From Pseudomonadota bacterium (lineage in GTDB: Bacteria > Pseudomonadota > Gammaproteobacteria > Burkholderiales > Burkholderiaceae_B): DNA of 64,000 bases. The notes beneath the pieces were generated by a model that had not been told where the DNA came from, did no database searches, and saw nothing but the letters and a program-made list of their open reading frames with translations. Location of the stretch: positions 124,001 through 188,000 of the forward strand of contig JAFACG010000010.1 of NCBI GenBank assembly GCA_023425645.1. Reading direction: 5' to 3'. Each line of letters opens with the position of its first letter. The stretch's first letter is position 1. The translations under genes and the position numbers were made by a program. This document shows positions 8,906 through 16,960 of the stretch, one piece after another.

Positions 8906-9397
8906 ATGCCTGTGCACATCCTCACGCCCCACGCCATCGAACATCAGCTGGAGACAGCCGAACAGCTGTGCCTGCAGCGCGGCAAGCGGCTGACCTCGAT
9001 ACGCCGGCAGGTGCTGGAAATTCTGATCCAGGCGCAGCGCAGCCTGAAGGCCTATGAACTGCTGGACCGCGTGCGCGAGTTCCAGCCCGGCGCCAAGCCG
9101 CCCACCGTCTACCGCGCCCTGGACTTCCTGACCGAGGAAGGCCTGATCCACCGCCTGGACGCGGTCAATGCCTGGACGGCCTGCGTGGACGCCGGCGGCC
9201 ATCCGCACGACCTGCTGATCGTGTGCACCCAGTGCGGCACGGTGGTGGAACTGTGCGCTCCGGCGCTCAGCCAGAAGCTGGCCGACTGCGTGCGCGACGC
9301 CGGCTTCGCCCTGTCCGGCCACGAAACCGAACTGCGCGCGCTGTGCCAGCGCTGCGCCCAGGGGCAAAGCGCTCGAAAACCCTTATCTGCCGCCTAA
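8906..9397 (+). CDS. zur: zinc uptake regulator Zur (Fur family)
   Basis: Fur-family repressor, 163 residues, assigned to Zur because it is divergent from znuCBA with a Zur-type dyad between them. The winged-helix DNA-binding domain includes the recognition region KPPTVYRALDFLTEEGLIHRL; the dimerization domain carries the structural zinc cysteines C107-x2-C110 and C147-x2-C150, with sensory-site ligands HPHD and the GHE motif. The dyad ends 20 bp upstream, so autoregulation is likely. Confidence 0.92.
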   Translation: MPVHILTPHAIEHQLETAEQLCLQRGKRLTSIRRQVLEILIQAQRSLKAYELLDRVREFQPGAKPPTVYRALDFLTEEGLIHRLDAVNAWTACVDAGGHPHDLLIVCTQCGTVVELCAPALSQKLADCVRDAGFALSGHETELRALCQRCAQGQSARKPLSAA

Positions 9398-9493
9398 AAC
9401 GTGGTGTTTTGCCCCCAATCAGTATATATTTCCCGATCTACTGGCAAACCGTCGCGCTGTTTGGATCACCGCCGTTTGCCGAACGGGCAAGGC

Positions 9494-9508
9494 TGTGATG
9501 TAATCGCA
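9494..9508. promoter_or_regulatory. possible degenerate Zur-like dyad upstream of the zinc-chaperone GTPase
   Basis: TGTGATGTAATCGCA has imperfect 6-bp arms (TGTGAT/ATCGCA) with the same 3-bp spacing as the two Zur boxes in this window and agrees with them at 9 of 12 arm positions. It lies about 90 bp before the GTPase ATG. The match is weak and may be chance. Confidence 0.3.
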
Positions 9509-9596
9509 CGTTGTTTTTGAGCGGATCAAACAAGCACAGGACGTCGCGGTCACGCCGTGCCCTGTACTCTTGCCATCCGCCTCTGCGAGGCCTGTT

Positions 9597-10679
9597 ATGA
9601 ACGCCGCATTAGATCTGAAGAAAATGGTCCCGGTCACTATCCTGACCGGCTTTCTGGGCGCAGGTAAGACCACGCTGCTCAAGCGCATCCTGTCCGAATA
9701 CCATGGCCGGCGCATCGCCGTCATCGAGAACGAATTCGGGCCCGAAGGCATCGACAACGATCTGCTGGTGCAGGACACCGAAGAGGAAATCGTCGAGCTG
9801 AGCAACGGCTGCGTGTGCTGCACGGTGCGCGGCGACCTGATGCGCACCCTGAACGATCTGCGTCTGCGCCGCCAGTCCGGCGAACTGAACTTCGAGCGCG
9901 TCATCATCGAGACCACGGGCATGGCCAATCCCGGCCCCGTCTGCCAGACCTTCTTCATGGACGACGACATCGCCGAGTACTACCGGCTCGACGCGGTCAT
10001 CACCATCGTCGACGCCAAGCACGGCATGGCCACCCTGGACCGCCAGGAAGAAGCCCAGAAGCAGGTCGGCTTCGCCGACAAGCTGCTGATCTCCAAGAAG
10101 GATCTGGTCAACGAGGTGGACTACGAGGCCCTGCGCGCCCGCCTGGTGCGCATCAACCCGCGCGCCACCATCACGCCGGTCAACTTCGGCGAGACCAACA
10201 TCCAGGACCTGCTGGAGGTCAGCGGCTTCAACCTGAACTCCATCCTGGACATCGATCCGGACTTCCTGGCGGCCGAACACCCCGACGCCGCCCACGACCA
10301 CGATCATCACCACGATCACGATGAAGGCGACTGCGGTCCGAACTGCGGCCACCATCATCACCACGAACATGCGGCCCACAACGATGAAATCGGGGCTTTC
10401 GTCTTCCGCTCGGACCGCCCCTTCGATCCCGAGCGCCTGGAAGACTTCCTGTCGGGCATCGTCCAGGTCTTCGGGCCGGACCTGATGCGCTACAAGGGCA
10501 TTCTGTACCTGAAGGGCATCAATCGCCGCATGCTATTCCAGGGCGTGCACATGATGATGAGCGCCGAGCCCGGCACCGCCTGGCTGGCCAAGGAAAAGAA
10601 AGGCAACAAAATGGTCTTCATTGGCCGCAAGCTGCCGCAGGATATCTTCACCCAAGGCCTGGAGAACTGCCTGGCCTGA
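9597..10679 (+). CDS. COG0523 (CobW/ZNG1-like) GTP-dependent metallochaperone
   Basis: P-loop GTPase of the G3E family, COG0523 branch, which delivers metals, often zinc, to client enzymes. Seen: Walker A GFLGAGKTTLLK (residues 18-29), the signature C-x-C-C motif at 72-75 (CVCC), the guanine-recognition stretch SKKD, and a His/Asp-rich metal-binding insertion near residues 226-260. The C-terminal CobW_C domain includes FLKGIN-like YLKGINRRMLFQG. Length 360. The zinc neighbourhood (zur-znu upstream) supports zinc rather than cobalt; a role in cobalamin synthesis is less likely. ATG 9597 is preferred over an upstream frame extension because it precedes the conserved domain. Confidence 0.88.
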   Translation: MNAALDLKKMVPVTILTGFLGAGKTTLLKRILSEYHGRRIAVIENEFGPEGIDNDLLVQDTEEEIVELSNGCVCCTVRGDLMRTLNDLRLRRQSGELNFERVIIETTGMANPGPVCQTFFMDDDIAEYYRLDAVITIVDAKHGMATLDRQEEAQKQVGFADKLLISKKDLVNEVDYEALRARLVRINPRATITPVNFGETNIQDLLEVSGFNLNSILDIDPDFLAAEHPDAAHDHDHHHDHDEGDCGPNCGHHHHHEHAAHNDEIGAFVFRSDRPFDPERLEDFLSGIVQVFGPDLMRYKGILYLKGINRRMLFQGVHMMMSAEPGTAWLAKEKKGNKMVFIGRKLPQDIFTQGLENCLA

Positions 10680-10762
10680 AGTTATTTCTCATTCAGTAAA
10701 TGCGGAGCGATTGCGCGTGACGAGAGTTACAGGCTCCCAGACGTCAACAAGAGGTAAGCATC

Positions 10763-11200
10763 ATGGCAACGAAGTCACATGACAGTACTACGACCCTGCT
10801 GACCGAGCAGGAGCTTTTGGCGATGCCTGAGTCGGACTATATGAACCCCGCACAGCTGGAGTTCTTCAAGCACCGCCTGCGCCAGCTGGAACAGGAAATC
10901 CTGGCCAACGCCGGCGCCACCACGGAGAACCTGCGCGAGACCCAGTTCGTCCCCGATCCGGCCGACCGCGCCACGATCGAAGAAGAACACGCGCTGGAGC
11001 TGCGCACGCGCGACCGCGAGCGCAAGCTGCTCAAGAAGGTGCAGCAGTCCATCGCCCTGATCGAATCGGGCGAGTACGGCTGGTGCGAGGAGACGGGCGA
11101 GCCCATCGGCATCCCCCGCCTGCTGGCCCGCCCCACCGCCACGCTGTCCCTGGAAGCCCAGGAACGCCGCGAGAAGCGCCAGAAGATGTTCGGCGACTGA
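10763..11200 (+). CDS. dksA: DksA-type RNA polymerase regulator lacking the zinc-finger cysteines
   Basis: Binds the secondary channel of RNA polymerase and, with ppGpp, adjusts transcription. The 145-residue protein has the coiled-coil and the DxxDxA tip (DPADRA, residues 65-70). Of the four zinc-finger cysteines only the first is present: C108, T111, S129, A132, the CxxT...SxxA pattern of zinc-independent DksA2-like proteins. It follows the zinc-chaperone GTPase by 83 bp. This CxxT form is also common as the ordinary DksA of alpha- and betaproteobacteria, so it may be the housekeeping copy rather than a zinc-starvation backup. Confidence 0.9.
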   Translation: MATKSHDSTTTLLTEQELLAMPESDYMNPAQLEFFKHRLRQLEQEILANAGATTENLRETQFVPDPADRATIEEEHALELRTRDRERKLLKKVQQSIALIESGEYGWCEETGEPIGIPRLLARPTATLSLEAQERREKRQKMFGD

Positions 11201-11223
11201 CCCTGGCCCGCCGCATTCTGCAC

Positions 11224-11261
11224 AAGCCCCTGCCGACATGGACTGGCGGGGGCTTTTTTTT
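11224..11261 (+). terminator. rho-independent terminator after dksA
   Basis: An 11-bp stem (AAGCCCCTGCC paired with GGCGGGGGCTT, one G-U pair) with a 10-base loop, ending in a run of eight T. It closes the dksA transcript about 25 bp after its stop. Confidence 0.9.
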
Positions 11262-11396
11262 GGCTTGCGGGCCGGCGCGGGGAGCGGGCCGGCGGCCCGC
11301 GGCGCCTCGCGCTTTGCCCCAGGCGACTCCGGTACAAATTCCCGCCTTGAAATTCTCTTGCTCATCCCCAGATTGGAGACTTAAAGGAAGGAACTC

Positions 11397-11930
11397 ATGG
11401 AACAATTTCACGCCACTACCATTGTCTGCGTGCGCCGCGGCGACCAGGTCGCCATTGGCGGTGACGGCCAGGTCACCCTGGGCAACATCGTCATCAAGGG
11501 CACGGCCCGGAAAATCCGCCGTCTGTACAACGACAGCATCCTGGCAGGCTTTGCCGGAGCCACCGCCGACGCCTTCACCCTTCAGGAACGCTTCGAGGCC
11601 AAGCTGGAAAAGCACCAGGGCAACCTGCTGCGCGCCGCCGTCGAACTGACGCGCGACTGGCGCACGGACCGCGTGCTGCGCCGCCTGGAAGCCATGCTGC
11701 TGGTGGCGGACAAGGAACACACCCTGGTGCTGACCGGCAACGGCGACGTGCTCGAACCCGAACACGGGCTGGCGGCCATCGGCTCGGGCGGCGCCTACGC
11801 CCAGTCGGCCGCTCTGGCGCTGCTGCAGAACACCACCATGGCGCCGGCCGAGATCGTCAAGAAGTCGCTGGAGATCGCCGGCGACCTGTGCATCTACACC
11901 AATCAGAACCACATCGTCGAAACACTCTGA
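11397..11930 (+). CDS. hslV: ATP-dependent protease subunit HslV
   Basis: Threonine peptidase subunit of the HslVU protease. The mature enzyme should start at the conserved TTIVCVRRG, making Thr7 the nucleophile after removal of a six-residue propeptide (MEQFHA), as usual in betaproteobacteria. The family motifs GDGQVTLG and [13 protein letters not shown] are present; length 177. hslU follows 17 bases after the stop. A short AAGGAAGG ribosome binding site precedes the ATG. Confidence 0.97.
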   Translation: MEQFHATTIVCVRRGDQVAIGGDGQVTLGNIVIKGTARKIRRLYNDSILAGFAGATADAFTLQERFEAKLEKHQGNLLRAAVELTRDWRTDRVLRRLEAMLLVADKEHTLVLTGNGDVLEPEHGLAAIGSGGAYAQSAALALLQNTTMAPAEIVKKSLEIAGDLCIYTNQNHIVETL

Positions 11931-11947
11931 CCTGCCGGACACGCACC

Positions 11948-13285
11948 ATGTCTACCACCAACATGACTCCCGGAGAGATCGTCTCCGAACTGGACAAGCA
12001 CATCGTCGGCCAGGGCAAGGCCAAGCGCTCCGTGGCCGTGGCCCTGCGCAACCGCTGGCGCCGCCAGCAGGTGGCCGAGCCCCTGCGCAGCGAGATCGTG
12101 CCCAAGAACATCCTCATGATCGGGCCCACCGGCGTGGGCAAGACCGAGATCGCCCGCCGCCTGGCCAAGCTGGCCAACGCGCCCTTCATCAAGGTCGAGG
12201 CCACCAAGTTCACTGAAGTGGGCTATGTGGGCCGCGACGTGGAAACCATCATCCGCGATCTGGTGGACATCTCCGTCAAGCAGACCCGCGAAATCGAAAT
12301 GCGCCGCGTGCGCATCCAGGCCGAAGAAGCCGCCGAGGACCGCATCCTGGACGTGCTGGTGCCGCCCTCGCGCGACGCCCACGGCATGCCCCAGCGCGAG
12401 GACAATTCCGCCCGCCAGGTGTTCCGCAAGCGCCTGCGCGAAGGCAAGCTGGACGACACCGAAATCGAGATCGAAATGGCCCAGGCCATGCCCCGCATGG
12501 AGATCATGGCGCCGCCCGGCATGGAAGAGATGACCGAGCAGCTGCGCAGCATGTTCTCCGGGCTGGGCCAGGACAAGACCAAGGCGCGCAAGCTGACCGT
12601 CAAGGAAGCCTTCAAGCAGCTGACCGAAGAAGAAGCCGCGCGCCGCGTCAACGAGGACGAGCTGCGCATGGCCGCCGTGGCCAATGCCGAACAGAACGGC
12701 ATCGTGTTCCTGGACGAGATCGACAAGATCACGGCCCGCAGCGAGAACCAGGGCGGCAGCGGCGACGTGTCCCGCCAGGGCGTGCAGCGCGACCTGCTGC
12801 CGCTGGTCGAGGGCACCGCCGTCACCACCAAGTACGGCGTGGTGCGCACCGACCATATCCTGTTCATCGCCTCGGGCGCCTTCCACCTGTCCCGACCTTC
12901 GGACCTGATCCCCGAGCTGCAGGGCCGCTTCCCGATCCGCGTGGAGCTGGAATCGCTCAGCGCCGAGGACTTCGTGCAGATCCTGTCGGCCACGGATTCG
13001 TCCCTGACCAAGCAGTACACGGCCCTGCTGGGCACCGAGGACGTCCATCTGGACTTCCGCCCCGACGGCATCCGGCGCATGGCCGAGCTGGCCTTCGACG
13101 TCAACGAACGCACCGAGAACATCGGCGCGCGCCGCCTGTACACCGTCATGGAAAAGCTGCTGGAGGAGCTGTCCTACAGCGCCGGCAGCCATGGCGCGCA
13201 GTCCGTGGTGATCGACGCCGATTACGTCAACCGCCAGCTGCAGGAAACCGCCGCCAGCCAGGACCTGGCGCGCTACGTGCTGTAA
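11948..13285 (+). CDS. hslU: ATP-dependent protease ATPase subunit HslU
   Basis: AAA+ unfoldase of the HslVU complex, 445 residues. It has Walker [13 protein letters not shown], Walker [11 protein letters not shown], the pore motif GYVGRDVE and the C-terminal tail ending in YVL that docks into HslV. The variable I-domain spans about residues 110-240. ATG at 11948 starts the conserved [17 protein letters not shown] sequence. It forms an operon with hslV and ends at a bidirectional terminator. Confidence 0.97.
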   Translation: MSTTNMTPGEIVSELDKHIVGQGKAKRSVAVALRNRWRRQQVAEPLRSEIVPKNILMIGPTGVGKTEIARRLAKLANAPFIKVEATKFTEVGYVGRDVETIIRDLVDISVKQTREIEMRRVRIQAEEAAEDRILDVLVPPSRDAHGMPQREDNSARQVFRKRLREGKLDDTEIEIEMAQAMPRMEIMAPPGMEEMTEQLRSMFSGLGQDKTKARKLTVKEAFKQLTEEEAARRVNEDELRMAAVANAEQNGIVFLDEIDKITARSENQGGSGDVSRQGVQRDLLPLVEGTAVTTKYGVVRTDHILFIASGAFHLSRPSDLIPELQGRFPIRVELESLSAEDFVQILSATDSSLTKQYTALLGTEDVHLDFRPDGIRRMAELAFDVNERTENIGARRLYTVMEKLLEELSYSAGSHGAQSVVIDADYVNRQLQETAASQDLARYVL

Positions 13286-13306
13286 GGCGCCGCTCCCGCC
13301 GCATGG

Positions 13307-13332
13307 AAAAGGGCCCCTTCAAGGGGCCCTTT
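13307..13332. terminator. bidirectional terminator between hslU and the CusF-like gene
   Basis: Inverted repeat AAAAGGGCCCC-TTCA-AGGGGCCCTTT. A-rich and T-rich flanks on the two sides allow termination from both converging transcripts. Confidence 0.75.
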
Positions 13333-13352
13333 CCGCATCCGACGCCGGAGGA

Positions 13353-13661
13353 TCAGGACTTCTCGATCTTGGTGACGATGTAGTCGCCGTCGGTGCGCTG
13401 GGCGGTGAACTTCACCTTGTCGCCCGGATTGATGCCGGCCAGCAAGGCCGGATCGATCTTGTAGACCAGCGTCATGGCCGGCAGCTGCAGGGCGTCGATG
13501 GCGCCATGCTTGAGGGTGATCTTGCCGGCGGCCGCATCCACCCGGCGCACCTCTCCCGATGCGCTGGCTTCCTGGGCCTGCGCCACCACCACGTATGCCG
13601 CCGTGGCGGCCAGACCCAGGGCTCCCGCCAGCAGTACGCTGCGTTGAGTGGTCCAAGTCAT
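13353..13661 (-). CDS. exported CusF-like copper-binding protein with altered ligands
   Basis: A 102-residue protein with a signal peptide (residues 1-29, ending VVAQAQ) followed by an OB-fold segment of the CusF_Ec family. CusF binds Cu(I) with His36, Trp44, Met47 and Met49. Here the equivalent stretch reads ITLKHGAIDALQLPAMTLVYKI: His and the first Met are kept, but Trp is replaced by Leu and the second Met by Leu. No CusCBA genes are adjacent. Start ATG 13661 has an AGGAG-type site (caggagattgac). The fold assignment is good; copper binding is doubtful. Confidence 0.75.
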   Translation of the reverse strand: MTWTTQRSVLLAGALGLAATAAYVVVAQAQEASASGEVRRVDAAAGKITLKHGAIDALQLPAMTLVYKIDPALLAGINPGDKVKFTAQRTDGDYIVTKIEKS

Positions 13662-13772
13662 GTCAATCTCCTGCAAATTGGGCAGGGCCGGACAAATGGC
13701 CCATAATGCCTGTTTCCAGACGGTTACGCCGTCCGCTTCCAATCAAGCATAACGCCAAACTACAGCAAAAGC

Positions 13773-14297
13773 ATGAGCGACTTTATCAAAGGGTATACGC
13801 TTCGCCCCGCCCGCCCCGCCGACATCCCCGCCATCCTGGGACTGATGCGCGACCTGGCCGCCTTCGAGAAACTGGAGCATATCTTCAGCGCCACTCCCGA
13901 ATCGCTGCGCAACAGCTTCTTTGCCGACGAACCCAGCGCCTACTGTCTGGTCATCACCCCTGAAGACCAGCCGGACACGCCGATCTCCTACATCATGTGG
14001 TTCTACAACTACTCCAGCTTCCTGGACCGGCGCGGCATCTACCTGGAAGACCTGTACATAGACCCGGCGCACCGCAAGCAGGGCCTGGGCGCAGCCGTGC
14101 TGCGCCACCTGGCCAAGCTGGCCGTGGAACAGGGCTGCGGGCGCTTCGAATGGGTGGTGCTGGACTGGAACAAGAACGCCATCGACTTCTACGAGCACCA
14201 GGGCGCGCAGATCCTGCACGACTGGCGCGTGGCGCGCGTCACCGGCGAAGCCCTGCAGCGCCTGGCCGAAGGCCGTCCCGCCCCCGCCACCGCATAG
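13773..14297 (+). CDS. GNAT acetyltransferase, spermidine/spermine N1-acetyltransferase-like
   Basis: GNAT-fold protein, 174 residues, with the acetyl-CoA loop R-K-Q-G-L-G-A inside YIDPAHRKQGLGAAVLRHL and the SSAT-like motifs AAFEKLEH, IYLEDLYI and VLDWNKNAIDFYEHQGA. These are shared with diamine/polyamine N-acetyltransferases, so a polyamine or other amine substrate is a fair guess, but specificity cannot be read from sequence. The adenosyltransferase gene follows 7 bases after the stop, so the two may be cotranscribed. Confidence 0.85.
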   Translation: MSDFIKGYTLRPARPADIPAILGLMRDLAAFEKLEHIFSATPESLRNSFFADEPSAYCLVITPEDQPDTPISYIMWFYNYSSFLDRRGIYLEDLYIDPAHRKQGLGAAVLRHLAKLAVEQGCGRFEWVVLDWNKNAIDFYEHQGAQILHDWRVARVTGEALQRLAEGRPAPATA

Positions 14298-14304
14298 GCC
14301 CGCC

Positions 14305-14862
14305 ATGTCGATCCGACTTTCCATCATCAGCACGCGCACCGGCGACGACGGCACCACGGGCCTGGGCGACGGCAGCCGCCTGCCCAAGAGCGCCCCCCTG
14401 ATCCATGCCCTGGGCGACGTGGACGAGCTCAACAGCCAGATCGGCGTGCTGCGCACGCTGGCGCTGCCGGCCGACGTCGACGCCCTGCTGTCCGACATCC
14501 AGCATGATTTGTTCGACATGGGCGCCGAGCTGTGCATTCCCGGGCATCAGGTAATCGCCGCCGGCCATGTGGAGCGCCTGGACCAGGCCATCCGCCATTA
14601 CAACGAACCGCTGGGCAAGCTGCAGGAATTCATCCTGCCCGGCGGCAGTCCCGCTGCGGCCTGCGCCCACGTGGTGCGCTGCGTGGCGCGCCGCGCCGAG
14701 CGCAGCGTGGTGGCGGTCCCGGCCGAGGCCCTGCCGCAGGAAGGTCCGCGCCTGTACCTGAACCGCCTGTCCGATCTGATGTTCGTGCTGGCGCGCAGCC
14801 TGAACCGGCACGCCGGGCGCTCCGACGTGCTGTGGCAGCCCAAGCGGGCGCAGAACACCTAG
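14305..14862 (+). CDS. PduO-type cob(I)alamin adenosyltransferase
   Basis: Transfers the adenosyl group of ATP to cob(I)alamin. The 185-residue protein carries the N-terminal signature TRTGDDGTTGLGDGSRLPK and the C-terminal RLYLNRLSDLMFVLAR motif with catalytic Arg and Asn residues of the PduO/MMAB type. No other cobalamin genes are nearby, so it probably serves vitamin salvage for a B12-dependent enzyme elsewhere in the genome. Confidence 0.93.
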   Translation: MSIRLSIISTRTGDDGTTGLGDGSRLPKSAPLIHALGDVDELNSQIGVLRTLALPADVDALLSDIQHDLFDMGAELCIPGHQVIAAGHVERLDQAIRHYNEPLGKLQEFILPGGSPAAACAHVVRCVARRAERSVVAVPAEALPQEGPRLYLNRLSDLMFVLARSLNRHAGRSDVLWQPKRAQNT

Positions 14863-14872
14863 GCGAAGCGGC

Positions 14873-15910
14873 CTAGACCTGATCGATGCGGGTGATGTCG
14901 GCGAAGCGGAACTGCGGCTCGCCCGTGGGGTCTTCGTAGACCTGCCATTTCAGCGACTGGCTCCCCACCTGGATGTCCGCGGTGGCCAGCGTGTTTTCCG
15001 CATCGCTGTCGTCAGGCTCGCAGCGCCAGATGGGATATTGCGCATGGTGCTGGTCCGACAGCACCGCCAGCGGGTCCAGCGCCGCGCCGGCCTGCGCCAG
15101 CAGCTGGTCCCCGCGCTCCTGGCGCAGCCGGGACGACTGGGTGATGCGCTGTTCGAATCCCTGCATGGCTTCATGCACGGCATGATTGGCGTGCAGGCTG
15201 TTCTGCATGATGGTGGTGACCGACACGGCCTGCGAGCTGAATTCCACGCTGAGCAGGCGCGCATCGCCGCGCTGGGCCAGGCTGAGGTGGAAGGCGCCGG
15301 CGCGCGGATGATCGCGCAGGACGGCCACGGCCTGGTCCAGGTCGGGCTGGTCCAGCATGGCGCGCGTCAGCACCATGCGCGGCACGCCGGGTTCCACCTG
15401 GCGGGCGCGCACATTGTTGACCGTCATGGCCAGTCCCGCCTGGGTGACGGCGAAAGTGTGGCCCGGCACCGAAGCCGGATACACGAAGGACACGAAGGAC
15501 ATGCCGCTGTCGGGGATGAACTTGGCCACGCCGCAATGGCCCGCAAAGCCCGGATCGCCGTCCTCGTTGTGCACGATGCGCGGCTGCCCTTCCCCGGGCA
15601 TCTGCACCGTGGTGCAGCCATCGGGAGCCATCGCCCAGAGATCGCCTCGGCAGTTCCAGAGCAGCACGTCTTCGAAGGGCAGTTCCAGCCCCAGGGCCAG
15701 CCCCTGCAGCTCGGTCCATATTCGGGGGAAATAGCGTTCCGTGAATTCAGCCATGCGGCGCGCCTGATCGCTGCCCTTCCATTGCATGACTCCCTGCCAG
15801 GGGGCCGAATGAATCAGATAGGCATGGGCGGCAGGTGCGCCGAAACGTCCCAGGGAATGGCCGATTTCTTTGGGGCCACCGCTCAACTCCAGGTAGGACA
15901 ACTTAGCCAT
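14873..15910 (-). CDS. C45-family Ntn-hydrolase (acyl-CoA:6-aminopenicillanate acyltransferase-like)
   Basis: A 345-residue protein of the peptidase C45 / isopenicillin N acyltransferase family, N-terminal nucleophile hydrolases that self-cleave at Gly-Cys. The motif PDGCTT places the probable cleavage before Cys99, giving a mature chain that starts CTTVQM; VHNEDGDPGFAGH and the VNNVRAR segment fit the active-site region. No signal peptide is seen. Bacterial homologues usually hydrolyse amide bonds of N-acyl compounds rather than making penicillins. It starts 5 bases after the RpiR-type regulator stop, so the two form an operon divergent from a class III aminotransferase. Confidence 0.85.
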   Translation of the reverse strand: MAKLSYLELSGGPKEIGHSLGRFGAPAAHAYLIHSAPWQGVMQWKGSDQARRMAEFTERYFPRIWTELQGLALGLELPFEDVLLWNCRGDLWAMAPDGCTTVQMPGEGQPRIVHNEDGDPGFAGHCGVAKFIPDSGMSFVSFVYPASVPGHTFAVTQAGLAMTVNNVRARQVEPGVPRMVLTRAMLDQPDLDQAVAVLRDHPRAGAFHLSLAQRGDARLLSVEFSSQAVSVTTIMQNSLHANHAVHEAMQGFEQRITQSSRLRQERGDQLLAQAGAALDPLAVLSDQHHAQYPIWRCEPDDSDAENTLATADIQVGSQSLKWQVYEDPTGEPQFRFADITRIDQV

Positions 15911-15915
15911 CGTGT

Positions 15916-16776
15916 CTATTTCCAGTAGGCACCGGATTGGTGCAATTGATTTTCGGCCAGCTCTATGCCGCTCACGGCCTTGCGTCCGGCCTTGGCCAGG
16001 ACGTGCTCCACCAGCACCTCCACCAGAGCCTGGGCGGCCACGCCCGATGGAAAGAACGAGGGCACGTCGGTCCCAAACAATAATGTGCTGTCGGCCTCCA
16101 GCGCAATAGGGGCGAGCAGGCTGTCGCAAATGGCCAGCAGGCGCGCCCCGGCCTGGCGCGCGGCGCGGTGCGCCAGCACGCTTTCCTGGGAATAAGGCGC
16201 AAAACCGAACAGGACCAACACATCATCCTTGTCCAGGGCGCGCAGGTCCATCTCCAGCGTGCCGGCGTCGCCGCGCAGCAGCGCGACGGTAGGCCGGAAC
16301 AGGCGGTACTGATAATGAAAGGCGAAAGCGGGCGCGAACGAGGCCCGGAAACCGGCCACGTACACGCGCCGGGCGCGGCTGAGCAACTCCACGGCGGCCG
16401 GCAGGCGTTCCTGGTTCAATTCGCGCAAGGCCGCCAGATTGTCCATCTGGGCGGCCAGGGTCTGGTCGAAGCGGTCCGGCTTGTGCCGGTTGCGCACCAC
16501 TTCCCGGGCCTGCTCCGCATAGCGGCGCGGCCCCTGGCCGTGGAGGGCCTGCGTGAACACCGCCTTGAGCTCCCCCCAGCCCGCGTAGCCCAGGGATTGC
16601 GCCAGGCGCAGCAAGGTGGCCGGCTGCACGCCCGCCTGGGCGGCGATCTGGCGCATGGACAGCAGGGGCACCTGGTCGGCATGGTCGAGCAGATGGCGCG
16701 CGCCCACCTGGAACTGGGGAGACATGGCGGAGAATTCCGCCTGGATGCGCTGCGTCAGGGTGCTCAGGGTAGTCAT
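15916..16776 (-). CDS. RpiR-family transcriptional regulator (HTH plus SIS domain)
   Basis: The N-terminal HTH_6 domain (LSMRQIAAQAGVQPATLLRLAQSLGYAGWGELK) and C-terminal SIS sugar-phosphate-type domain (RRVYVAGFRASFAPAFAFHYQYRL...DDVLVLFGFAPYSQES) identify an RpiR family regulator. The start is uncertain: ATG 16776 (MTTLSTL) gives 286 residues; ATG 16803 would add nine residues. It is divergent from the aminotransferase gene, with dyads in the AT-rich space between them. The ligand is unknown; in this subfamily the SIS domain often does not bind a sugar phosphate. Confidence 0.88.
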   Translation of the reverse strand: MTTLSTLTQRIQAEFSAMSPQFQVGARHLLDHADQVPLLSMRQIAAQAGVQPATLLRLAQSLGYAGWGELKAVFTQALHGQGPRRYAEQAREVVRNRHKPDRFDQTLAAQMDNLAALRELNQERLPAAVELLSRARRVYVAGFRASFAPAFAFHYQYRLFRPTVALLRGDAGTLEMDLRALDKDDVLVLFGFAPYSQESVLAHRAARQAGARLLAICDSLLAPIALEADSTLLFGTDVPSFFPSGVAAQALVEVLVEHVLAKAGRKAVSGIELAENQLHQSGAYWK

Positions 16777-16888
16777 GGACAGACGGGGCGAGAGGCAATT
16801 CATAAAGTATATCGTGCGCAAAAGCGGCAAAAGGGCAACAGTGGAGAGTTTTATCCCGGCCTTGCGCCGTTCCGTTGATGATTTATTC

Positions 16889-16923
16889 GTTGAAAGTATT
16901 ATTATTTAATCAACAGTTGTTGA
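16889..16923. promoter_or_regulatory. candidate operator dyads in the RpiR/aminotransferase divergent region
   Basis: Within an AT-rich divergent promoter region there is GTTGA(16889)...TCAAC(16914) with a 16-bp spacer and, overlapping it, a perfect dyad TCAACA-gt-TGTTGA (16910-16923). Their place between the regulator and its likely target suggests RpiR binding. The assignment rests on position and symmetry only. Confidence 0.45.
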
Positions 16924-16960
16924 AAACATCCTGCTGTCCAACTTCCCACGGATCCGCGCC

